From assembly GCF_035946055.1 (NCBI RefSeq), contig NZ_CP108364.1, forward strand, positions 1,612,001-1,676,000: a stretch of 64,000 nt of DNA, in the 5' to 3' direction. Below, one piece after another: positions 21,001 to 24,306 of the stretch (position 1 is the first letter of the stretch; each line of letters begins with the position of its first letter). The translations under genes were made by a program, and so were the position numbers. Under the pieces are notes generated by a model. The model saw only the letters and a program-made list of their open reading frames with translations. It searched no databases and was not told where the DNA came from. The DNA is from Streptomyces sp. NBC_01341. GTDB lineage: Bacteria > Actinomycetota > Actinomycetes > Streptomycetales > Streptomycetaceae.

Positions 21001-23463
21001 GAGGTGTGCGGGTATCAGGGAGACCAGGCGGTCCGCCACCGTGTCGGGTGCCGCGAGCGTGAACCGGCCCGGATAGCCCAGCGCGTTCAGCGAGTTGATC
21101 AACGTCGCCGCGGCCGCGTGCTGGCCGAAGCCCGCCCCGTCCTCCAGCGTCACCGTCACACCGGGCAGCGCGCCGAGTTGGCTGTGGACGCCCTGGCGCA
21201 GGTCGATCTCCCGCTGGGTCGGCGCGATGCCACCCCGCTGCGCGGCGAGTTCGTCGATAAGTGCCTGATGGTCGTCGGACGGCGTTGCGAAGAGCCGCTG
21301 CCAGACGTCGTGTTCGGCCTGGTGGGCCTCACGTGACGTGATCGGTGAATCGTCCGCTGTCCGCTGAGCCGCGGCTGTGGTGGGCTGGGTGGTGCCGGCC
21401 GGGTTGTGGGAGCCGCTGCCCGCGGCGTCGGCGGCTGCCGGACTTGCCTGCGCACCGGTGACCGGCCCCGAGACCGAGGCCGGGGGCGTGGATGTGGATA
21501 TGGGTGTGGCCGAGGACGTGGTCGGTGTCTGCTGGTGGCCGCCGGCCGGGGAACCGGACGGCTGAACAGGTGTGGAGCCGTCATGCGCCGCAGCCGGTGC
21601 CGTGCCTGCCGCATCAGAGGCACCCGTCGTACCCGTCGAACCGGTCGTGCCCGTCACGTCGGTGGTGCCCGCCGCGTCGGTGGTGTCGGTCGTGTCGGTG
21701 GTGTCGGTCGTGTCGGTGGTGTCGGTGGTGCCCGTCGTGTCGGTGGCACCCGTCGTGTCGGTGTCTTCGGGTGTCGGCGTCTGGGCCGGGGTCGTCGTGT
21801 CGAGCGGGGAGGTGGTGGGCCTGGACGGTGTTGTCGGCGTGTGCGTGCTGCCGGCCGGTGAGTTGACGGAGCTGCCCGGTGTGTGTCCGCTGCCGGCGGG
21901 GACCTGGTGGGCCGGTCCGGTCTCGGCCTCGCCCTCGTTGTGTTCACCGCTGTCGGGCTGCTGGAGGGTGTGCGGCTGTTCGCCCGCCGGGCCGGTGCTG
22001 CTGGTGACGGGGCGGCCCGGGGTGGCCGTAGGGGCGCCCGCACCGATGGGTGAACCGGCAGGACTCGTCGTGCCGCCCGCAGGATGGGTCGTGCCGCCCG
22101 TGCCGGGCATGTGGGTGTCGGAGCTGACCGTGGTGACATCGGGCCTGCCGGTGCCGGCCCCCGGTGTGAAGGTGGAAAGGCCGGAGAAGTCCTGCTGCTT
22201 CACCGGTTTGACGTTGACGTTGCCGCCTCCCGCCGGGGACACCACCCCCGGGCCGCCGGCTCCCGCCGGCACCCCGTGGGCGCCCGCGGGGTTCCCGGTC
22301 CCGGTCGTGGCGCCCGCGCCCGCACCCGTACCTGCCGGGGTGTTCACGCCCGCGTTCAGCACACTGGCGATATTGGCGAAATTGAACTTGCTCGCGAAGA
22401 GCGCGCCCGCGCCCAGGCCCACGCCCAGGAACAGTCCCTGCGTCACCACACTGCTCACGCCGGCACCGAGCATGGTTGCCCCGCTCAATTCCCACCCCTC
22501 CCCGGTCAGACCGGTGCCGAGGAACTCGGCCATGGTCTCGGAGAACCCCTCGTACGTGAAGGTCCTCACCGCCCCGCCACCAGCACTGGTCACGTTGCCC
22601 AGGGCGTGGGAGAGACCGTTCCCGCCGGTCAGCGTGCCCGCGTCCCTGACGGAACGATCCGACACGTTCCTGCCGGCCCCGGACAGACCCGGACCGTCCA
22701 ACTTCTTGGTCACATCCTGGACCAGGTTCTTGCTGTCGAAGGTGGAATGCTCGTCGAACGTCTTCAGAAGATTCTTGAGCTTGTTCTCCATGCCGGGCAG
22801 CGCATGCGAGAACGCGCCTCCGAGTGCACCGAAAAGACCGTCCTTGCCGATCGCACCCCAGTCGATGCCCTTCGGCCTCAGGCCGTCCGGGCCGCCCGCG
22901 ATCAGCGACAGCCGGACCGCGAAGGTCGTGAACGCCTCCTCGAACGCCTCACTCACCGAGGGCATGAGATGCGTCCGCTTGATCAACAGATCGAGAATCG
23001 TCAGAATCCGCAGACGCGTCGTCGCCTTGGCAATTGCTATATCGCCCGCGGAGGCACCGCCCGAGAAGACGGACAGCACGGTAAGAACCAGAAGCTCGAG
23101 GATCAGCCGCACGACTTCGGCTATGAGCTGCACCTTGCCCTCGACGATGTTCATCGCCGTCTTCCTGCGGCCGTCAGCAATCTCCATCAACTGATCCGCA
23201 AAATTTTTCAGATGGTTCGTACCGCCGTCGTCCACAAGCAGACTCACGGCCTTGAGGTAAGCGTTCCCGACCTGCGGGGGCAAAGCGCGGGCCGCGCCGA
23301 GGAGTGTGCCACTGATGTACTCGTTGGCTTTGAGTACATCATTTGCCAGGCCATTGAGCGGAATGGCGCTCCGGAGCGCCTTGTCCTCGTTGGCGTACGG
23401 CATCCTCAGGCCGGTGAGCGCCCAGAAGGTGTTGTTCAGGTCCTCGCTTGCCTCAATGGCCAT
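1..23463 (-). CDS. Giant multidomain T7SS-linked protein, 3' end beyond window (at least 7821 residues)
   Basis: The ATG at 23463 lies 6 bases after the stop of the upstream gene, so it is probably translationally coupled. The frame is still open at base 1; a continuous reading frame of 7821 codons is seen. Approximate layout: 1-340 helical WXG100/CpnT-like module with a hydrophobic stretch; 345-690 Gly/Pro/Thr linker; 708-920 Rossmann-like domain with a GFGQHAAA motif; 1255-1690 two related domains, the second with Cys1637-Cys1638; 2083-2258 OTU-like protease motif (Cys2090, His2237); 2420-3840 helical repeats; 4315-5950 beta-rich region; 6322-6440 OmpA-like; 6968-7034 KPLPSLPE repeats; 7055-7420 HELIH metallopeptidase. 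I recall that public annotation calls comparable giant Streptomyces proteins 'lonely Cys domain-containing'. Its position at the end of the esx/ecc operon suggests T7SS export. The function as a secreted effector is inferred. No immunity gene is visible; one could lie to the left. Confidence 0.88.
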   Translation of the reverse strand, partial: MAIEASEDLNNTFWALTGLRMPYANEDKALRSAIPLNGLANDVLKANEYISGTLLGAARALPPQVGNAYLKAVSLLVDDGGTNHLKNFADQLMEIADGRRKTAMNIVEGKVQLIAEVVRLILELLVLTVLSVFSGGASAGDIAIAKATTRLRILTILDLLIKRTHLMPSVSEAFEEAFTTFAVRLSLIAGGPDGLRPKGIDWGAIGKDGLFGALGGAFSHALPGMENKLKNLLKTFDEHSTFDSKNLVQDVTKKLDGPGLSGAGRNVSDRSVRDAGTLTGGNGLSHALGNVTSAGGGAVRTFTYEGFSETMAEFLGTGLTGEGWELSGATMLGAGVSSVVTQGLFLGVGLGAGALFASKFNFANIASVLNAGVNTPAGTGAGAGATTGTGNPAGAHGVPAGAGGPGVVSPAGGGNVNVKPVKQQDFSGLSTFTPGAGTGRPDVTTVSSDTHMPGTGGTTHPAGGTTSPAGSPIGAGAPTATPGRPVTSSTGPAGEQPHTLQQPDSGEHNEGEAETGPAHQVPAGSGHTPGSSVNSPAGSTHTPTTPSRPTTSPLDTTTPAQTPTPEDTDTTGATDTTGTTDTTDTTDTTDTTDTTDAAGTTDVTGTTGSTGTTGASDAAGTAPAAAHDGSTPVQPSGSPAGGHQQTPTTSSATPISTSTPPASVSGPVTGAQASPAAADAAGSGSHNPAGTTQPTTAAAQRTADDSPITSREAHQAEHDVWQRLFATPSDDHQALIDELAAQRGGIAPTQREIDLRQGVHSQLGALPGVTVTLEDGAGFGQHAAAATLINSLNALGYPGRFTLAAPDTVADRLVSLIPAHLGPRIDRHPTDAPDTTGQAGLQANDGSELPGDWLTSLHDRGPHGLQGWAQLHDADDALSALATLPPTTGGGLRLDPGPLRQLSAVLDRDQLTTILGPAATLKQVAGHHGGDPSYSGNPQPDATALTISPDQLTRLRAAVTAYRDEQIAAVQTAAQTPALTPDQVVLLADTIRRSLRPETRLHTTFGTPNAQPRSTQEEQAGPLSYSAQSVERELSPSVPTVSTRDTIGDTEPTPRPVTSTPLTTSTDPTTDTDTDAGTESRTADDDTPTETPDSRYLFDGASDSDSDDSDSVTLVGDEDDRDPDKSGPGMPGRTTWMPKADVEAWRSGVEPPITVAPAQTSSPETDALHQQILRKRLETLNPGSEEHRRITETLATYTEQSGGENARDTHAAWNVEGAEAQPLLWTVRPAKAVVAEPDVGHVDARHHSMVSADGHEWNRGRFGTVNAAPDRGFGGGRGGRSLPGLPVAGPRRLPQPPVVGSGRGAVPVGPSSHVAVPPLPLVPVRGRPVQAGERVVLGAVSHWDSAGLFPDGVIDFSSVYNATWGGLSDSLRDHRADALWAGRGDGMTVVTVRLDGQGRILQPGVAGGPQETMHYRDFIRRLTRVVKGSQIVLWSAEPVGGALPEAIARDTGRRVWSHTGQLTVRESSSSGHWHLAPSRHRSETPAGRWMVSEPVATIASVPVAGHVEGRISGIGSVAVSDLDVFTKPIVGRDGQQIGVATFSPREFAQRDVPYSYLPSVVAFEVVKNGQTIREEGAPWAGSVQPFFFASHGLYKTIALETNSGTLKVSAAEAARWLLRSTPALSRLPGHVPIALLCCRTGSVNPRERSATVVPVAQQIADTTGRRVYAPTVDMVSNGEGNSPNEFGLLEDPAEGVRAVWVTFRPEPQGQELERLTQISRLDPAATLAKVRQLRQLHGVDIEDNRELFHALLNPDTPPHHATASTAPHAHTQQSTSRPTPIHEPQLRPLRHPQWHANSPSARPPEEINPRGLDHVQDGLESVADAPVGGQRDRVPGTHPDAIGTTGPTPGRKAPAGPRSRQATAGTSKTTSAEPDALREEPPRDVAAAGTSAGQRARNTRSDATGRKAPVGPRSRQATAGTDAHTQDTAPRESPQIEERPAPGPYPTSAPFGPRFRDQDGIRADVLAAAVHALQRRGRTTRPAGNRTASAVSVSSAPHTQVATDGQSQASTFGNTAPTGVGHLSPQAPRASAVTSDAEPVPQAAPDTAWPKAVMDTTAQHTAAYPVTPEQAELLESLQRTPVSVPDDGDCFLSALLVTVHYAYTPQQLADVAPAFPRHTSTDPVGELRSAVAAAFARPEVWEHVGFFFDNGTEGEAALLPGSRLHRHVVAKLGQRKQWDGEFGDVLPQVIHVLLAAEGHALDFGIVDYSDGRRTAMPSATSTNVLVLAKHPEGRATHYYATRPVDARPYQDLIRHYTALSAEAGLTARQTTRELRTRPPQQSHSPVVRTANTDDSMVNGLRAAPSAISSSAQQAPRGNEAGRRRRQGVYLGNPNDLQVGRVETGSPETDALNQQILQKRLETLEPGSEEHRRIAEVLATYTKESRTPSAGTPDLRPLPAPPKQPVNPAYTPEALHGEVVAQLRRRKFEDLPSVQEVESLYVEMTDAFKSDLLMHTASRIADRWLSGEWPRLPGGAKKKNRASTEQSSASGAGPSGRQGSSSATVEQSETVVEPPEPAVVVSDETVRTVRAVAARLSVGLTPAQNRQAADFAVEIMRKAPYPQGWPLDVMVQFAADIILRGPQVRAALSPHPYVVYATMTNTALYHLVAAEPRLARPLSKASNVVAALGSLVDKWSRAPYPSMAAVLMKEGLIEQLEKDHDLRAGVMSIPLTLLHFRGNVNILREIGRMNNSPAGWPLEMSAELAEAIMDSADPVEMLWNLAADSALSSALANHLQRKASDKSFFEYLLGDMGLRDQLRSRPEQIATALTSLRALKAVKANPGVLDILRESSDLTDVLEDLPEVTARLFEVPARIRAAVDNKHVAAALSYDPHLYDSVEDDRLIRALQATRPPQPEIRTDARKLTEGELEKLGFFKLLSLTKERYPAVAAIMKEDRNVERQLVEYNTQSTQSLPIMLRTILLHPGEFAGHKLRRIFHPATLDRMTDLALPADSVAAAKALQLAARHWHALLTYVTEGRSAIREMVYARLGESPDSFATFYKYPALSFLGSRDPRPLSDIGPKKLLANPWLISSVASEPGIIDVAADKDLWRAWGDERSGLLRLAHRLGSLTYEVTSEQELALAENVAAVGHFLPRLESAFGAMSTTHWIRLLTDKQFYPLLAQRYERNSPTARALVAFPQVLREAVARPRFAERWEADPVRLDELALAALVDAGGRGTRGTQAAPEAVRELMREVERGEDQVITPEGIELDPRLLDGARKLTEWLRDRVPAKKVRSTEAGGSEVAEDVLDRYERVLGDESIRQAALGNRVLAQQLLFSPDVIDLIRTRPSLVEHFGRTPSMLGQVIRLPRLARLLTDNDDAFRIFGSPPMRANFEVGRWFVNVETNRYMAAVYALRAGQLMQAEPRYEAFIARHESVAKAVAEREDTFNTLLQEADLFDTLKEAGSEVVDAVIATQGRLAASAARPHLVTALTRVPALASALSSRHDVAADDVTWTQLLSDEALLEQLTVHPGLAGLVVADAQVGETVMAAPGFIATLAGVEEGVRRLLTTEGVLRLVRQNPGLAQDLARNDDLRAAVTALPGLSDMLAEQPQVLAVLRERPELIAAIRANRNLVDEAAAQSPVWAVIEARPALATEMNSKFRNWLRQGELAGVLTASLPQSLSPQGARLLYRALWRGDVRALLVKEQAFAAVFLNRPAWQERAATDTDFAASVQNLLRAPKTVAALLEDPDGSRLFTALDEQRHADVLTRRAPVVQSGAGDGMASAVPVDAGVTVSSDGGVREVPVPGPVGPAAGEVLAWEITGLLAGPAAPQVTAHLREHPEVLPLLEAAPAVAEDIAAHPERLHTTYNAHAFFESSLPHPDVLQVSDPADLPRIWGPGAFEAAFDAFLTSVDVAASGRHYTSLKDASRPAWDTVAKSRYDALATRHNEQRARFAAFRADDAGRWDLSGRIHYAGQVGESDFTDLQRQVLEGAAKDLSGIRETPGARKINRPLHAHLDGGSGGVAFSYVLAADGHVDLLVYAKSTARSDNNDYRWNDGAYISGPPALEGIANHPALETSIKAVESARQGLARTAKPTMAPPPSVSSPATQRAATERAHHLARTVTEYHTALTDFTSTSRKAATARPQRAVRLLTAHDTLRLQGSALLPHELDKIPDETQAAADRIYRTALTQAGNHTPVNPDDQRAVIALTLLKANTDTAQAVAHAITRPNPDHPGSTEQRSAAGRDVQVRMALTDPATYAKTRALLEDALKAAGDKPGARPEYLAGLKAALDTHGSSTPHTSLATQAVGPNDPVRAGEDTRAVGGSAPLAERELVTAAPTGPDKPLPALPESPLPPLPEESTTGLTPPVPGVAQGEDGLEPGPEGSGSDSPRFVLGQRIDVHPLAYFSAVPRDGLPGMDRLLEDLRALIPDVTATELNELPVKLEQNLRLLVTPAVDRLSSFVQHLGGADVLFTIRPENASVVHSTLADSGPGQPAGTEANAAMFNTGSFSHSSGVKRPAYSGGLSAGTAMGPVNMGVSGSKTVNSKHHGMGTVHMTEDGQVSNHRTPQTLLAVDMNLSYRIRTVDKATTQWRSLESHSLPTPEEAARRRQDGAGDGSESVSTESEKLHLWIPDRFLSPQESEVVVNPDVAFPSVPERYAALGLTDLPTLQDKAVAGLRALWPESDGNTYLRHGSKLLEQLRYGLNSLVTNLRRSQVGGGVPGQLRSGFPIYLYAPDSSVSVATVRVHTRILDAAGAAEAGISPLTMFGGTPESDANIEAVHTLLTGVSGDHGVSQSRSVGASLGAGAAVPLVDVRLGVSVSGSVGVSTSQGSSSAFLGLNVDVSRWVGPTPFYSVPMEYRLDIEVHKVRDGVQAGLPDEDVRSFGTASLTLPDVAAYQSGFPVAAESVGDIKERAISRPSDDSDKNVMPAFMRHTVGQSTVRVDEATMKEIVSLVGSTLRENHYLPDADNDYANANASSYPLGLDTRLDNARALENWFLGIGERFNTALTPAGSQLRLARQENIPGTEFTWRERYATVNLKVEFDPAKAESLGIRKNERNVKLPMALRIAGQSEGGALSLSPNVNAGVSHGDVRNVGMNAGVSLSSGSDQGNTWVMNHPVLFEAIGAPRKYRINGLLIELTISESDDGLIPGRRTGGQKMVGHHVLRGRTAEVLVSDLVPDLGVRLNPSELSREGRTDPEVFEDAVTYSQDTAGVTEGLLGLLPDDLRGAGSQVEDSIRQSTMNHMIVAQAPHMLQGPGHFDLDNGVADGLVRNAYAVASVAMTGRKATFAGATADPVVLAQIALLQYQARSGQFSGRALQAGVGFTGGGEGPSTQTAGAGFSWGQRTARSHTLTGGFESIALAVGTVYVYGANTRFDMALDWYKSALLLPTESESDSAHVDGRVMVFLVPEHAALTFYMRGQLEVSRERISELVQVWAEGDPEKFKLSTTLMARLLLHWREHPGDLPEDSDLTALAARVKEQHELGRLRLVNEKVLLRFNAAFPEHAVSPVELHLPRYLANPYEPHRIIGPATISKVRFADGVTLWGTIRAMVSQSAPGLLTTSPLLEVARGGRILGQVHAGQMTAETLFSNLSKILYMDMVGGEVELRFVNTYGPLRETVSIVLSANLVGKLEPEDERPDGQEFYLHGQNARDESSSRSKGFSISGKLGFSGAGDSGHGGSGGISEGKSAGRSAEVKIAEKEYWESRLDAYKETVDFRGKLQVAIRVILGDAADAPMNNAAMDIQRGVTGRVSSVQHLAGTMQLAISSALLSPEKPIVYQPPSSIPVKFPLNSHPVGFVLTSGHHRQIRSLLYGAFGDVAIKPGVRLNTFLPSMMANSMLTAQALRERTEGTDLTDSLALPHSPLLRASVTKKIQYTDLRIIKEFDGAGFGTYFKHLTALNRSQRTNNGISPGMNIGHDGTGENQGTSFSAAGGSDSAVNSEVQPRTESFAKEQKRILLVSATASIWLPTTVTQSSVIPFVGPKTLGAVNSQKISGLTYWLVDEDGYEAMRASVEQSRTERAGLVLSWDMSPKSVQTFDLAGLLVTVADDEGVSAEVTPHLVARILGDRMDHGRLRVAARQDASPRVLRKTRPMRPRITDSRLLVLDFDPEWVKRQTGWEPVTRFQEPEAGVLGPDQPALGANVVHLASRLAVELDSYVELRIKGDSPRTWRFHPQGRIFAFDPGTRTDGSPLTVAEAIAADVLTPQTARLIERWGADLDLGGLESTSYSRDLTLNQAVLKEIDHLRAQFATTHPAEATTLETTENLWQTLDHPTTETGDLSTTSEIEEIRARTEIALNRLYDLASGRNPEPLPQNETERLQEQATTDRTRLEAQGIWPPTTPTLPAHTPAPPTNLADDGGRRPASGEPTAPRIPSDLLTYQFENRRHVLNMEQKQKANELVGHLRRVIRHRRERGLPPIVITVKAGGNGTLLPSKNRETQATSTGKVRARTLKDYLLEQLGSIADTHVTTHTESLGTNTPDNATRTARRQAHIDIHYPTEDAAPQDPAEVAPTTEPAATDPLSAPAPAQDTETANRTPVDGPTDPARQGNATVDTPHVGGVTTVDVSVEAGEGGPHGARPATGSGRALGWEDDGSVPVSSPTAPARPADPAPASDPGTATVSVFGRVFTLRLPSVRAVRGPRWGELVAAGHAKVAAFKRSVAPSGIAPNQVSRLWSRAGENTARALSLADHAWARQKTRFQDRYKVQRQPALVVLVNTTVEKPWLAQESAQGSVSAPAGTPYGDGPALTTEVPHSEVTPAQPAPGSGEDKTAADTVRASDAVFTALTSGAGAPAPARTPAHTDKPLPPLPEGNIPAGTTDDRVSAMRGDAPKLTEGARRESSDGQRGPVPPAVVADEQSDGADSLFGGSDVTGSDDLVTDDGVQGFPAYPVVDPVTGLDVVEGPTVRSVQVSGPADIPYSDGLTATIEYGPDGDASPLVPGDDAAQYGPGGAEPGTVHDSADVAPTTEPAATEPLLTPTPSKNEETADSSLPVSDAVLAALSPGTTTDRSRPDPETSRSGTDKPLPSLPEVAVADSGKPLPSLPEVVVADSGKPLPSLPEVVVADSGKPLPSLPEVVVADSGKPLPSLPETNTSSAPENRAVEASGSGQHSQLFMAASSPTTRSKLRKAFDRVLGRQAVAAPARPLWWGYDTRLPIAVDLTMKGVGKYYELSPTLAKHLYRLPVSRRRDLKKNNIPLYVARSPQEILNATMKERLANRDALLSEIAAKAGIFSKLPDVALRRLPAQERNLVPEFEGVYLKRRIDSGDLPNQDRNRLEESGGIAFTERPLMVGRTRVSVRHDRSIPEPWLDERLSWIERAVKYAQAAGFDLDDFDVWVPKYTRLIEIDDAMKVTTSRVGDFPNPGASAFGSGGIILGELGAMRQGGGPKSFTSSLYEEFETVTLVHELIHQLADEFLLFDGMFRTALRDPAAIDRIGRISAYAKKGASPAEFVAEYGAGLVLGRPYRDELGSEDADYLRQLYDDLGGPQPATTGREDLLPTPLPLDHEKLASLTERVNTLTARGRHRAVTESEIDTAHRELLSAYERRLNLDLRAARLAEILIQPLAHVEPHPVEHAGPAYREALEAVTRPVPGGPADPLVPPTVSQPGADPVPGRGQEDSPRPARDARHQTDKPAASPQDHAGTAPDSSRPGQTRVEPGPSADGTRGDGVRLLTTVAAPVSGPAGGRVAANTLGQVLGSAAMEDLYTAIGEITGYRKDTPQWHMQRERTRGLLRYAWTGFTAKFGHATRETERQRFSDTIRQFLTDPEHLAQQAPADAHAIQQLRETSPGVVARYDDETTETAAERISTMLEEDLDQFIQQTREATDPTDLGPDLLSTAVLYFTNRPALQEFAPQHAEFFHSTLNEYWAAREALT
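1200..2300 (-). other. Zinc-metallopeptidase domain (HELIH) of the giant protein
   Basis: Residues 7351-7355 read HELIH (HExxH). About 40 residues later comes ISAYAKKGASPAEFVAEY, whose Glu7396 or Glu7400 could be the third zinc ligand. The order HExxH, then SAYA, then AEFxAEY resembles anthrax lethal-factor-related and pro-pro endopeptidases. About 300 residues upstream of the motif belong to the same conserved-looking globular segment. The family assignment is by motif only. Confidence 0.65.
2360..2560 (-). repeat. 45-bp tandem repeat encoding KPLPSLPE-VVVADSG units
   Basis: Four nearly identical 45-base units begin at 2360, 2405, 2450 and 2495, with a diverging fifth at 2540. On the coding strand each unit reads SGKPLPSLPEVVVAD, at residues about 6968-7034. 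The near identity at nucleotide level points to recent expansion. Related KPLPxLPE motifs recur singly in other linkers of the same protein, near 3200 and near 10570-10610. Confidence 0.95.
16690..17215 (-). other. OTU-like cysteine protease motif region of the giant protein
   Basis: Residues 2083-2258 contain DDGDCFLSALL with Cys2090, which matches the OTU-family catalytic box (D-G-N/D-C-x-hydrophobic). About 147 residues later comes THYYAT with His2237, preceded by the hydrophobic strand VLVLAKH. This spacing and the His-Tyr pair match OTU-type deubiquitinase-like domains, which bacteria use in secreted effectors. Substrate and activity are unknown. Confidence 0.6.
18400..19700 (-). other. 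Pair of related alpha/beta domains, the second with a Cys-Cys motif
   Basis: The copy nearer the N-terminus (residues about 1255-1490) contains SQIVLWSAEPVGG and then ARDTGRRVWSHTG. The second copy (about 1520-1690) contains PIALLCCRTG and then ADTTGRRVYAPT. Both have a hydrophobic strand, a small-residue turn, a helix and TGRRV followed by a strand, so they look like a duplicated fold. Only the second has Cys at the strand end (Cys1637, Cys1638). The position of the Cys resembles that in clan CD peptidases, and I recall the name 'lonely Cys domain' for such regions. Proteolytic activity is not shown by the sequence. Confidence 0.55.
21655..21772 (-). repeat. Short-period tandem repeat encoding Thr-Thr-Asp units
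   Basis: Repeats of about 6 and 9 bases built on gtcggtggt (plus-strand reading) encode TTDTTD runs at residues about 565-603 of the giant protein, within its Gly/Pro/Thr linker. Such arrays are prone to length change by slippage and stay in frame because the unit is a multiple of three. Confidence 0.85.
22440..23463 (-). other. N-terminal WXG100/CpnT-like helical module of the giant protein
   Basis: This covers residues 1 to about 340 and is nearly all helical. It contains a hydrophobic run (LLVLTVLSVFSGGASAG) followed by charged helices and a second amphipathic block. Large actinobacterial T7SS substrates usually begin with this kind of WXG100-like or PPE-like bundle, which serves as the export signal. 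A Gly/Ala/Pro-rich linker follows directly. The fold assignment rests on pattern and context, not on a clear W-x-G turn. Confidence 0.6.
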
Positions 23464-23469
23464 GGCTGA

Positions 23470-23808
23470 TCAGTGCCGTCCGGTCTTCCTGGATTCGTCC
23501 TTGATGGCCTCGATATTCGCGCCCTGAGTCCGGTTGATGTCCTCGAGGCTGGCAAGTGTGCCGTGAGTCACCGCATACACGGCTGCCTCGAGTGACTCCC
23601 CCGTCGCTATCACAGTCCGGTTCTCCTGTTCCGTCTTCGGCCCTATCTCCTTCGCGAAATCGTCATCCCAGCCATACCAATCAGCGGTTGCACGCTGCCC
23701 GCTGACAAACCGGGCCGTAGCACGACTGATCATCCTGGAAAGCTCCTCGATACTTGAGGTCGCAATCTGAAGCTCCGTAGGATTTGCTGTGTATTCCCCA
23801 GAAGGCAT
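23470..23808 (-). CDS. Small WXG/EspC-like T7SS protein (112 residues)
   Basis: This is a short, mostly helical protein with the turn motif ADWYGWDDDF near residue 45. The turn contains both W-Y-G (WxG) and Y-G-W-D-D (YxxxD), the two hallmarks of ESX substrates. It has two predicted helices around the turn and no signal peptide or membrane segment. The ATG at 23808 follows GAGGAC, lies 3 bases after the YbaB-like gene and 6 bases before the giant gene. I infer that it is a secreted partner or chaperone for the giant protein, as Esx/EspC/PE partners are for their substrates. The exact family could be EspC-like or WXG100. Confidence 0.7.
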   Translation of the reverse strand: MPSGEYTANPTELQIATSSIEELSRMISRATARFVSGQRATADWYGWDDDFAKEIGPKTEQENRTVIATGESLEAAVYAVTHGTLASLEDINRTQGANIEAIKDESRKTGRH

Positions 23809-23811
23809 GAC

Positions 23812-24306
23812 TCAGTCCTCCGCATCCTCGCCGATCTCATCCTGCAACTTACTGTCCCGCCTGCGCCCGCCGCCCGACCCGTCCCGCACCCCGGGCCCGA
23901 AGATCCGCTCCCAGTCGACCTCGATACCGGGGAACCCAGGGACCGCGCCACCGGACTCGGTGAACGGCTGGAGCTTCTTCATCACACGACGCGACATCTG
24001 CGTACGGGCACGCCCGGCAGCCTCCAGCACACTGGCCGCGAGTTCACCCGCAGCCATCGTGCGCTGCTTGCCCTCCAGGAACACCAACCCCGTCAGCTCA
24101 CCCTGCGACCCGACCGTGACCTCGACCGCACGGTCCCTCGACCGCACCGTCACCGACGCCGCCCGAAGCTCCGCCTCAGCCTTCGCCACCCCGTTCTGAA
24201 CATTCTCCAACTCCGCCATCGCCTGAGCGATGCGCTGCTGCATCGACTCGATCCCCACAGACGAATCGAAGAGTTCCCCACCGCCCAGCGGGCTCCCCTC
24301 ACCCAT
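23812..24306 (-). CDS. YbaB/EbfC-like protein of the T7SS locus (164 residues)
   Basis: Residues about 18-110 have the YbaB/EbfC shape: a long N-terminal helix, a sheet with VRSRDRAVEVTVGSQGELTGL, and a C-terminal helix. An acidic, Arg-rich tail follows. Members encoded inside actinobacterial ESX loci are similar in size to EspL-type proteins and may be cytoplasmic stabilisers of substrates, not nucleoid proteins. The ATG overlaps the stop of the AAWKG gene by one base (TGATG), so the two are translationally coupled. Confidence 0.75.
   Translation of the reverse strand: MGEGSPLGGGELFDSSVGIESMQQRIAQAMAELENVQNGVAKAEAELRAASVTVRSRDRAVEVTVGSQGELTGLVFLEGKQRTMAAGELAASVLEAAGRARTQMSRRVMKKLQPFTESGGAVPGFPGIEVDWERIFGPGVRDGSGGGRRRDSKLQDEIGEDAED

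Noticed and set aside
1..23463. Dozens of plus-strand and off-frame minus-strand open frames of 60-540 codons in the first 23 kb
   Set aside because: They are shadows of the giant minus-strand gene. The frame with codons at positions 3k-2 to 3k is open throughout and gives sensible protein with known motifs; the others give Arg/Pro-rich nonsense.
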